A stretch of DNA of 64,000 nt from Ignavibacteria bacterium (lineage in GTDB: Bacteria > Bacteroidota > Ignavibacteria > Tepidaquicellales > OLB5). A program made the translations under genes and the position numbers. Positions 33,977-41,562 of the stretch are shown piece after piece. The DNA is taken from contig JADZAP010000004.1 in the NCBI GenBank assembly GCA_020852705.1, positions 17,486-81,485 of the forward strand, written 5' to 3'. The notes under the pieces were generated by a model, which was not told the origin of the DNA, did not search any database, and saw nothing but the letters and a program-made list of their open reading frames with translations. Each line of letters begins with the position of its first letter. Positions within the stretch are counted from its first letter, which is position 1.

Positions 33977-35203
33977 TTATTCCCACCTTATAGCTTTAAT
34001 TGGTTCCTGCTTAGCAGCCCGCAAGGCGGGATAAAGTGATGCAAGAAATGATAAAAATAGTGCACTTAAGCTGACAAAAATAAAATCGGTATATCTAATA
34101 TCAATTGGTAAAGCATCAATTGAATAAACCATAGTATCAAGCGGAAATAGTTTAAACCTTATCTGCATAATGCAAACAATCAGTCCAAGAATGCAGCCAA
34201 AGACAGTTCCATAAATCCCGATTAAGATACCTTCAAACATAAAGATCTTTATAATACTGCTGCTGCGTGTACCCATAGCTTTAAGTATTCCGATATCACG
34301 CCGTTTTTCGATAACGGTCATAGTTAAAGAACCAATAATACTAAATGAAGCAACTGCAATTATAAGGGAAAGAACAATAAAAGCAGTCCACCGTTCAACT
34401 TTCATAACAGAATAAAGATCTTCATGCAGGTCATACCAAGTATTTACCTTAAAAGAATTTCCGAGTAAAATTTCAAGTGCTGATTTTTCACTTTCGGAAT
34501 TATCTATATTATCCAGTCTTATTTCAATTCCGTTTACCCCGCTTTTCAGATCATAAAGGGACTGCGACTTTGGGAGTGAGATAAAAGAATATAATTTATC
34601 ATAGTCTCTGTTATTAGCATCAAAAATACCGCGAACAATAAATTTTTGAGTTCTTGGTGTAACAATTTGCGTTAGTGCTTTTTCCATGCCAATGGTACTC
34701 ATAACAGAAATTGTATCAAGAACTCTAGCTTCAAGTTTGGCAGCTAAACTATTTCCTAAAATTATGCCGCCAGTTTCATTATTATCATTGAATTCAAATT
34801 CACCCAGACTAGTTTTATCTTTAACATCAGAAAGCTCTCCAATAGATTTATCATCAACACCTTTAATAAAGGCAACCACATTGTTTTTTTTGCTTGAAAT
34901 AACTCCTTTATTAATAGTATAGGGAGCAATTGCCTTAATATTTCCTGCCAATTTAATTTTTTCTATCAGTTTACTGTAATCATTAATAACATTGCCTGAG
35001 TCTGCTTGAACTCTGATATGCGGGTCGAAACCTGTTAAAATATCAAGTTGGTATTTATTAAATCCATTGAATACAGAAAGTACGGCAATTAGAGCTGCAA
35101 CACCAACAGTAACACCGGCAATAGAGATAAGTGTAATGATAGTGATAAACTGAACTTTTTTCTTTGAAAGCAGGTATCTGCGTGCTATAAATCTTTCGAA
35201 CAT
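33977..35203 (-). CDS. lolC: LolC/LolE-type lipoprotein-releasing permease
   Basis: The 408-residue protein has the four-helix MacB/FtsX topology. One helix lies at residues 20-45 (FITIITLISIAGVTVGVAALIAV), a large periplasmic domain spans about 50-270, and three helices occupy the C-terminal third. The N-terminal FIARRYLLSKKK and GFNKYQ segments and the cytoplasmic IEKRRDIGILKAMGTRSSSI are typical of LolC/E. It is the only such permease here, so it may work as a homodimer, as in LolF systems. A TATATTTG element lies about 27 nt upstream of its ATG. Confidence 0.9.
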   Translation of the reverse strand: MFERFIARRYLLSKKKVQFITIITLISIAGVTVGVAALIAVLSVFNGFNKYQLDILTGFDPHIRVQADSGNVINDYSKLIEKIKLAGNIKAIAPYTINKGVISSKKNNVVAFIKGVDDKSIGELSDVKDKTSLGEFEFNDNNETGGIILGNSLAAKLEARVLDTISVMSTIGMEKALTQIVTPRTQKFIVRGIFDANNRDYDKLYSFISLPKSQSLYDLKSGVNGIEIRLDNIDNSESEKSALEILLGNSFKVNTWYDLHEDLYSVMKVERWTAFIVLSLIIAVASFSIIGSLTMTVIEKRRDIGILKAMGTRSSSIIKIFMFEGILIGIYGTVFGCILGLIVCIMQIRFKLFPLDTMVYSIDALPIDIRYTDFIFVSLSALFLSFLASLYPALRAAKQEPIKAIRWE

Positions 35204-35363
35204 TAAGTATGAAAAATTAATCTATTGATCAAATATAAGTATTGGTTATTTATAGAGCCATGCATCATTATTTATAATAAAAAATTATAATAAAAAATCA
35301 GGGTAATATAGCAATCTAAAATAATGAATTCCGTATAAAGAAAAATACCATTAAACTTTAGAA

Positions 35364-36221
35364 TTACAATTGAAAATTCAATCCTCCCGAACTTCCCCAT
35401 GTTCCGGCTTCATCAAGACCGTAGAAAGCACCTGCAGAAAAGTTAATCCGCTTAGTTATACCTATACCAAAGCCGGCATAAACAGTTGAAGTATTATAAT
35501 TAAGCCGCATATTTCGGGAAAATGCGAATCCGCTATAGATTGAAATATTTTTTGATATATCAACAGAAGGACCTGCTGAAATTACAAGTTCAGGTTCAAT
35601 GTTGTAATCATAGGCACGTTTAGTGCTGTCAATCAAAAGCTGAATTACAGGAATATATTTTCTGGTTTCAGGAAAATCTCTACGCTGCAGGAAATTGATT
35701 TCAATACTCAGGTCATAACCAAAACTTCCTGATACAAATCCCTGTGCAATGCCCATATATAAATCCGTTTTACCTGTACCAAGCTCTTTGGTATTGCTTG
35801 CAGTGGGTATTTTAAAAATACCCTGAATAGCATGTATAAAATGTTCTGATTCGAGGAAAGCATATTTAATACCAATGTAAGAATCACCCACACCGGAAAT
35901 TTTATCACCATAAAAGTTATATGATTGGGTAAAAGGAGAAATACCAGCAGAAAGCTCAACTTTATTGCTTAATCCATAGCTAAATGAAATTGGAATATCT
36001 ATAACATCATCGCTGTAAGATATTCCTAAAGATAAAATTGCAGAACCTTTATCAGAAACGTATGCATCAACTCCGTAACCGGGACGGTTAGCACTTAAGA
36101 GATATGAATAAGCAGTTTTTCCAAAAATGTTAAGCAGTTTCCTGTTTATTCTTCTTTGGCAAAGGGTTTCACTAAAGGACAAGGTTAAGAGTAAAACACA
36201 AATTACAAAAAGATTTTTCAT
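35364..36221 (-). CDS. Outer-membrane beta-barrel protein, transporter-like
   Basis: The 285-residue protein has a signal peptide at residues 1-21 (ending SETLCQ). The remainder consists of short amphipathic beta strands and ends in GGLNFQL. The middle portion (VGDSYIGIKYAFLE, IFKIPTASNTKELGTGKTDLYMG) resembles the phenol-degradation MetA-type barrel family. That similarity was judged by eye and is moderate. The substrate is unknown. A terminator directly upstream separates it from the lipoprotein gene, so it probably has its own promoter. Confidence 0.7.
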   Translation of the reverse strand: MKNLFVICVLLLTLSFSETLCQRRINRKLLNIFGKTAYSYLLSANRPGYGVDAYVSDKGSAILSLGISYSDDVIDIPISFSYGLSNKVELSAGISPFTQSYNFYGDKISGVGDSYIGIKYAFLESEHFIHAIQGIFKIPTASNTKELGTGKTDLYMGIAQGFVSGSFGYDLSIEINFLQRRDFPETRKYIPVIQLLIDSTKRAYDYNIEPELVISAGPSVDISKNISIYSGFAFSRNMRLNYNTSTVYAGFGIGITKRINFSAGAFYGLDEAGTWGSSGGLNFQL

Positions 36222-36229
36222 CGGAGAAA

Positions 36230-36262
36230 ATAATAAAAAACGGGCATAAAAATTATGCCCGT
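36230..36262 (-). terminator. Rho-independent terminator after the small lipoprotein gene
   Basis: ACGGGCATAA/TTATGCCCGT form a perfect 10-bp stem with a 3-nt loop. On the minus strand it is followed by TTTTTATTATTTT. Confidence 0.9.
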
Positions 36263-36282
36263 AATATAAATTAATTATAAAA

Positions 36283-36678
36283 TTACTTATTTACAATTTC
36301 AACTTCACCGGAGGCAATAACTGTTCCATCTTTTTTAAGGCAGCTAACCTTGTAATTACCGGGGTCTTTAAACTCCACGTCATCAAAGTGGATATAGTCC
36401 CAGCTGGATTGAACAGTGAAAGGAAAAGTATTAACAGCTTTTCCGGATTCTTTATCAGTAACATTAATGTCAACAGATGAAACACCAATCGGTTTTGATA
36501 GCTTAAGCATAACAGTAAGTGTACCGGTAGTAAATTTTGAGCTTTCACCAATTTCTTTAGTAGTATATTTTTCACAGAAATAAAGCCTATCGCCGCCTGA
36601 AAGATTTTTAAGTTTACTGCATGATACAACAACTAAAAAAATTACTGCTAATGAAAAGAAAAATTTAACTTTATTCAT
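36283..36678 (-). CDS. Small lipoprotein of unknown function
   Basis: The 131-residue protein has a lipoprotein signal (FFSLAVIFLVVVSC) with the lipobox cysteine at residue 20. The mature part looks like a single immunoglobulin-like beta domain: LTVMLKLSKPIGVSSVDINV, then FTVQSSWDYIHFDDVEF and GNYKVSCLKKDGT. I do not recognise the family. A good ribosome site (AGGAGAT, 5 nt from ATG) precedes it and a terminator follows closely, so it is probably expressed as a single-gene unit. Confidence 0.7.
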   Translation of the reverse strand: MNKVKFFFSLAVIFLVVVSCSKLKNLSGGDRLYFCEKYTTKEIGESSKFTTGTLTVMLKLSKPIGVSSVDINVTDKESGKAVNTFPFTVQSSWDYIHFDDVEFKDPGNYKVSCLKKDGTVIASGEVEIVNK

Positions 36679-36825
36679 AATATCTCCTGTAATGTTATAT
36701 TATTTATTGTGATGATTAAAAAATATTTATAAAATTATCATTTAAATTTCAGTAAAAATAATGAATTAATACGAAAAATAAAATAAGGTTAATAAATTAA
36801 ATTATAAAATATTCTAAAATATGTC

Positions 36826-37422
36826 TTATTTATCTCTGTTATCAAAAAAATTTTTGCCGTTTATATCGCCCCATAAACCCTTTTTATTTTCGCGAGCCTC
36901 ATTTTCAGCTTCAATAAATTCATTTTTCTTTGAAGTATTAAATTTTCTATATGCATTGGCATAACCTTCTTCAACAATTTTTAAATTGACAAATGTTCCG
37001 TCTTCAAGGTAAACATATCTCAGCAATCTGCCGTATTTATCTTTATCATCACTTTTGCTATCGGGTAACAAAATTACTTTTTTGCCGCCTATTAGTCTTG
37101 CGGTAAAATCAGATGAAAGTTCGCCCAGTTTACGAAGGAGTTCTTTATCTTTGCCGGAGCGTTCTTTATCACGCTCAAATTTATCAGAATCCCATTTTTC
37201 AGGGGTATCAATTCCAAGCATACGAATCTTTTCAGGTTTTCCATTAATTTCAGCTTCAAAGGTATCACCATCAAATACTTTTGTAACTAAAAAAGATTTT
37301 TTATTGTGTGAATCACGATTTTCAAGTTTAGGATAAATATACTTCCAGCCAAAGTATAGTAAAATAATTATTACACCGATTGTAAATACAGACTTGAATG
37401 TAAGTTTAATTAATGACTTCAA
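36826..37422 (-). CDS. Thermonuclease family (SNase-like) nuclease, membrane-anchored or exported
   Basis: The 198-residue protein has an N-terminal hydrophobic helix (VFTIGVIIILLYFGWKYI) that serves as an anchor or uncleaved signal. The staphylococcal nuclease-like domain follows, with VTKVFDGDTF, the catalytic IRMLGIDTPE (arginine, aspartate, glutamate) and DKYGRLLRYV with the second arginine. All expected catalytic residues are present. Such enzymes cut DNA or RNA with calcium outside the cytoplasm. It overlaps the upstream pyrimidine phosphorylase gene by 17 nt, which suggests a nucleic acid scavenging pair: the nuclease makes fragments and the phosphorylase uses the nucleosides. Confidence 0.9.
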   Translation of the reverse strand: MKSLIKLTFKSVFTIGVIIILLYFGWKYIYPKLENRDSHNKKSFLVTKVFDGDTFEAEINGKPEKIRMLGIDTPEKWDSDKFERDKERSGKDKELLRKLGELSSDFTARLIGGKKVILLPDSKSDDKDKYGRLLRYVYLEDGTFVNLKIVEEGYANAYRKFNTSKKNEFIEAENEARENKKGLWGDINGKNFFDNRDK

Positions 37423-38725
37423 TTATACGGCTTTTTAATTTTGGCTTAATATTTGTTATACTTATTCCCTTTTGCAAAATATTAACAGCAGTATTTACTT
37501 TTTCTTCAGTTTCACCTAATACAGTACATAAAATTTCCTCTTTATTAACTTCATCACCAGATTTTTTATTCAGAATAATTGCTGCGGAATAGTCAATATT
37601 ATCATCAATAGTTTTTCTGCCGCAACCAAGCTCAACAGTTGCTAAACCGAATGTGAGGGCATCCAGATTTTCTACAAAACCTGAACGTTCTGCTGAAATA
37701 TTTTGCATGATTGATGCTTTTGGATATTTTTCAGGGTGATGAATTAGCTCAATATTGCCGCCCTGAATTTTAACTAACTCAATAAATTTATTAAAACATT
37801 CACCGCTTAAAAGTTTTTCTTCAGCTAATTTTATTCCATCATCAATATCATTGCACTTTTTGCCAAGCTTAAGCATAGCCCCGGCAAGAAATAAAGTTAC
37901 TTCATAAAGATCACTGCTTAAAGGAGAATTTTTTTTCTGTGGATTCATAATTTCTATACATTCCAAAATTTCATACCAATTGCCAATGGCATATCCAAGC
38001 GGTGATCTCATATCGGTCAATACAGCAATTGCATTTAGTCCAAAATCTTTGGAAGTTTTAAGAAGTTTGGAAGCAAGCTCCTTAGATAATTTGTAATTTG
38101 GCAATGTTGAGCCATTTCCAACTTTAACATCATACACAATACCTTCGGAGCCCTCGGCAATTTTTTTGCTTGTTATACTTGCTGTAATTAATCCAATATT
38201 TTCAACTGTACCGGTAACATCACGCAGGGCATAAATTTTTTTATCAGCAGGTGTAAGTGAACTAGTTTGCCCAATCATTGAAACATTCAATTTTTCCAGA
38301 ATTTCAACAAATTCTGGAATAGTTAAATGCACATTAAAGCCGGGAATTGATTCAAGTTTATCAAGAGTACCTCCGGTATGACCGAGTCCCCTGCCGGATA
38401 TCATAGGTACAACAATATCAAAACAGGCAATTAAAGGAGCCAGAATAATTGAAGTTTTATCCCCTACCCCGCCAGTTGAATGTTTATCAATTTTTGGTTT
38501 GTTAATATTAGAGAGATCAACTTTTTCACCTGAATTTATGAAAGCATTAACAAAAAAAAGTGTTTCATTATCAGATAAACCGCGGAAATAAATAGCCATT
38601 AAGAGTGCGGATTTTTGGTAGTCGGGAATTTTTCCTTTTACATAATGTGAAACAAAATAATTGATTTCGTTTTCAGATAATTCTGCACCGTTTCGTTTGT
38701 TTTTAATAATTTCAACAGCATTCAT
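37406..38725 (-). CDS. Pyrimidine-nucleoside / thymidine phosphorylase
   Basis: The 439-residue protein matches the thymidine/pyrimidine-nucleoside phosphorylase family. The signature KHSTGGVGDKTS sits near residue 85 and MISGRGLGHTGGTLDKLE follows. The N-terminal helical domain (VEIIKNKRNGAELSENEINYFV) and the C-terminal domain are both complete. The enzyme splits pyrimidine nucleosides with phosphate. I cannot separate deoA from pdp specificity, so no symbol is given. A TATATTTG element lies only 4 nt before the start codon, hinting at a nearly leaderless mRNA. Confidence 0.93.
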   Translation of the reverse strand: MNAVEIIKNKRNGAELSENEINYFVSHYVKGKIPDYQKSALLMAIYFRGLSDNETLFFVNAFINSGEKVDLSNINKPKIDKHSTGGVGDKTSIILAPLIACFDIVVPMISGRGLGHTGGTLDKLESIPGFNVHLTIPEFVEILEKLNVSMIGQTSSLTPADKKIYALRDVTGTVENIGLITASITSKKIAEGSEGIVYDVKVGNGSTLPNYKLSKELASKLLKTSKDFGLNAIAVLTDMRSPLGYAIGNWYEILECIEIMNPQKKNSPLSSDLYEVTLFLAGAMLKLGKKCNDIDDGIKLAEEKLLSGECFNKFIELVKIQGGNIELIHHPEKYPKASIMQNISAERSGFVENLDALTFGLATVELGCGRKTIDDNIDYSAAIILNKKSGDEVNKEEILCTVLGETEEKVNTAVNILQKGISITNIKPKLKSRIIEVIN

Positions 38726-38859
38726 ATTACAAATATATAATTATAATTTATTAAAAATCCGCAAAAAATAATACATTTTTAAATAATTGATAGTTGATTT
38801 AATAAAAGGTTTATACTATTTTAGTATAGTTGTTATATAAGCTTTCGTTTTAAAACGTA

Positions 38860-38882
38860 TTCAGTAAGGGAGGATTACTGAA
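38860..38882 (+). promoter_or_regulatory. Hairpin with Shine-Dalgarno-like loop in the M12B gene leader
   Basis: TTCAGTAA and TTACTGAA form a perfect 8-bp stem whose 7-nt loop is GGGAGGA. It lies 38 nt before the ATG, too far to serve that start directly. Confidence 0.35.
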
Positions 38883-38920
38883 ATATTAAATAGATTTAAA
38901 ATTAATAATTTATATAAAAC

Positions 38921-41134
38921 ATGAAAATGAAATCAATATTTACATTAATATTTTTAGCAAGTTCAATTTTTGCGTCTGGTAATCTTTGGCAGGATGTTCA
39001 GCCGGGGAGCTTTGAAGTTAAAGGGAGTGTTTACATTACACCATTAGTATTCAGAACAGTATATTTGAACAATTCTGAACTATTTTCACTTTTACAATCA
39101 GCACCGTCAGAAATAAATGTGAAGGCAATAAATTCCAATTCAATAATAAACCTGCCTATGCCAAACGGAAAAAATCAGAAATTCCGTTTTTCCGAATCAC
39201 CTGTAATGGAGGCGGAACTTGCTGCAGGGCATCCTGAAATAAGATCATTTGTTGGACAGGGAATTGATGACCCTTACGCAACAGTAAGATTTGATATATC
39301 ACCTCTTGGCTTTCACGCAATGGTGCTCTCACCATTTGGCTGTGTTTTTATTGATCCCTTCAGTATGAATGAAACAGAGTACTATATATCATATTACAGA
39401 GATGATTTTAGACCTGCAGCACAAAGACATTTTACCTGTTTAACAGCAGGTGATAACAAACCTGTTATAAACAATTCTACTATTAAACGAACAGGTGAGC
39501 AGTTAAGAACTTACAGACTTGCAGTTGCCACAACAGGAGAATATACAACACTTTTAGGCGGACAGGCAAATACTCTTGCAAATATAAACACTACAGTTAA
39601 CAGAATAACCGGAGTATATGAACAGGATATGTCAGTACGGCTGACACTTATTGCAAATGAAATGGATATTATATATACAAATGGGGCAACTGACCCGTAT
39701 TCAAATAATAATGGCAATGCTATGCTAGGAGAGAATCAGTCAAATCTGGATAATGTAATTGGCAATGCTAATTATGATATAGGACATGTATTCAGTACAG
39801 GAGGTTTTGGAGGAATTGCCGGCTTGACTGTTGTATGTGTAACCGGGCAAAAAGGAAGAGGAGCAACAGGTTCAACAAATCCGGTAGGTGACCCCTGGGC
39901 GATTGATTATGTTGCGCATGAAATGGGGCATCAGTTTGGCGGAAATCACACACAGAATAATTTAAACTGCAACGCTAACCCGCCAACAGCATGGGAGCCG
40001 GGCAGCGGAGTAACTATAATGGGCTATGCAGGTGTTTGTCCCCCGAATTTAGCTAATAACAGTATCCCATATTTACACGGCGGTAATTTATTTGCTGAAA
40101 TGCTTCCTAATACACAAACAGGTTTGGCAAGTTCATGTCCGGTTGTAACTAATACAGGCAATAACCCGCCAAGTATTACAATGCCTGTAGTTTCATTGAC
40201 AATACCAATTTCCACACCTTTCAGTTTGACAGGTACAGCAACAGATCCCAATAATGATCCATTAACATATTCATGGGAGCAGTCAAATATTGGACCTCAG
40301 GGAAATCCGAATAATCCGGTTGGTAATGCACCTATTTTCCGACCGTTTACACCGGTTACAAATGGTACAAGGGTGTTTCCAAAACTATCAGATATAATAA
40401 ATAACACACAAACTTTAGGAGAAAGACTGCCAACTTATACAAGATTGTTAAGATTCAGACTTACTGTAAGAGATAACCGTGCAGGCGGGGGCGGTGTTGC
40501 CTCTGATGAAATTGTTTTTGACTGTATAGAAACTGCGGGTCCATTTTTGGTAACTTACCCAAATACAAATGTAACTATTGGCGGTACAATTACCGCAACA
40601 TGGGATGTTGCCAATACAAACACAGCACCTGTAAACTGTCAAAATGTAAAAATTTCACTCTCAACTGACGGAGGCCAGACATTTCCGACAATTCTGGCTG
40701 CTAGTACACCAAATGACGGTACCGAGGGTGTAACTTTACCTGCTATTGATAACACAACAGCAAGATTAAAAATTGAAGCTGCTGATAATATCTTTTTTGA
40801 TATGTCAAATGCTAATTTTACAATAACATCATCTATTGGAATTAACAATAATCAAACCGGAACGCCAATTGAATTTGGTTTATCTCAAAATTTCCCGAAC
40901 CCGTTCAATCCGGTAACGATTATTAATTTTGGTTTACCAAAAAAATCAGCAGTTACATTAAAGATATATGATGCATTAGGAAGAGAATCTGCGGTATTAA
41001 TAAATAATGAGATACGGACAGAAGGATTTTATAATATTGAATTTGATGCATCAAAGCTTCCAAGCGGAATTTATTATTACAGATTAGAAGGCGGAAGTTT
41101 TACTGACACAAAGAAAATGATAATGATTAAGTAA
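38921..41134 (+). CDS. T9SS-exported reprolysin-like (M12B-type) zinc metalloprotease
   Basis: The 737-residue protein has a signal peptide (residues 1-19) and a propeptide-like region to about 190. The catalytic domain spans about 190-400, with HEMGHQFGGNHTQN near residue 330, the full HExxHxxGxxH zinc motif. A downstream GVTIMGYAG can supply the met-turn. Residues 410-640 hold beta-sandwich domains (SWEQSNIGP, TATWDVANT), and a T9SS sorting domain ends it (NFPNPFNPVTIINFGLP, TKKMIMIK). It should be an active surface or secreted protease, possibly for nutrition. A terminator follows. Confidence 0.92.
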   Translation: MKMKSIFTLIFLASSIFASGNLWQDVQPGSFEVKGSVYITPLVFRTVYLNNSELFSLLQSAPSEINVKAINSNSIINLPMPNGKNQKFRFSESPVMEAELAAGHPEIRSFVGQGIDDPYATVRFDISPLGFHAMVLSPFGCVFIDPFSMNETEYYISYYRDDFRPAAQRHFTCLTAGDNKPVINNSTIKRTGEQLRTYRLAVATTGEYTTLLGGQANTLANINTTVNRITGVYEQDMSVRLTLIANEMDIIYTNGATDPYSNNNGNAMLGENQSNLDNVIGNANYDIGHVFSTGGFGGIAGLTVVCVTGQKGRGATGSTNPVGDPWAIDYVAHEMGHQFGGNHTQNNLNCNANPPTAWEPGSGVTIMGYAGVCPPNLANNSIPYLHGGNLFAEMLPNTQTGLASSCPVVTNTGNNPPSITMPVVSLTIPISTPFSLTGTATDPNNDPLTYSWEQSNIGPQGNPNNPVGNAPIFRPFTPVTNGTRVFPKLSDIINNTQTLGERLPTYTRLLRFRLTVRDNRAGGGGVASDEIVFDCIETAGPFLVTYPNTNVTIGGTITATWDVANTNTAPVNCQNVKISLSTDGGQTFPTILAASTPNDGTEGVTLPAIDNTTARLKIEAADNIFFDMSNANFTITSSIGINNNQTGTPIEFGLSQNFPNPFNPVTIINFGLPKKSAVTLKIYDALGRESAVLINNEIRTEGFYNIEFDASKLPSGIYYYRLEGGSFTDTKKMIMIK

Positions 41135-41155
41135 ATACATTTAAGATAAATTTCA

Positions 41156-41185
41156 AAAACCCCTGTAATATCAGGGGTTTTTTAT
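41156..41185 (+). terminator. Rho-independent terminator after the M12B protease gene
   Basis: AAAACCCCTG/CAGGGGTTTT form a perfect stem with a 6-nt loop followed by TTTTATTT. Confidence 0.9.
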
Positions 41186-41227
41186 TTCTGTAATTTGAAA
41201 ATTTTAACTATATTGCGTGTTATTGAA

Positions 41228-41258
41228 TTGAATTTGTCTTTTAAATTGGACATATTTG
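41228..41258 (+). promoter_or_regulatory. Bacteroidota-type promoter of feoAB (TTG-N20-CATATTTG)
   Basis: TTG (41228-41230) is followed after 20 nt by CATATTTG (41251-41258), one base off TAnnTTTG. It ends 23 nt before the GTG start. No convincing Fur or DtxR box was recognised. Confidence 0.45.
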
Positions 41259-41281
41259 GTCTGATATAAAATAATATATTA

Positions 41282-41560
41282 GTGATACAAATAAATAATT
41301 CGGATAAATTACCCTTAAATGAAATTACAAAATCTGTTTCAGATTTACAGATTGGAGAAACGGCATTAATCAGCACTGTTGGTGATGATTGTATTGATAT
41401 TCATTGTCATTGTTTAAGATTAATGGAACTTGGTTTTACACCCGGGCAGGAAGTAACAATAGTGGCTAAATCACCATTTAAAGACCCTGTTGCAGTTTCA
41501 ATACGAGGAACAATAATAGCATTAAGAAAAAGTGAAGCAGAATGCATTAAGATATTATAA
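41282..41560 (+). CDS. feoA: FeoA-domain ferrous iron transport protein
   Basis: The 92-residue protein is a stand-alone FeoA SH3-like domain, with RLMELGFTPGQEVTIVAKSPFKDPVAVSIRG and ALRKSEAECIKIL spread over its length. FeoA assists the FeoB iron channel. Just before the core helix it has an unusual Cys/His cluster, CIDIHCHC, not part of the general FeoA pattern and able in principle to bind metal. It starts with GTG. The feoB gene follows after 2 nt. Confidence 0.92.
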   Translation: MIQINNSDKLPLNEITKSVSDLQIGETALISTVGDDCIDIHCHCLRLMELGFTPGQEVTIVAKSPFKDPVAVSIRGTIIALRKSEAECIKIL

Positions 41561-41562
41561 TT

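Noticed and set aside
41185-41281. Possible Fur or DtxR box upstream of feoA
   Set aside because: Only scattered AT-rich half-sites were seen and no palindrome near the known consensus; iron regulation is likely but not supported by the sequence.
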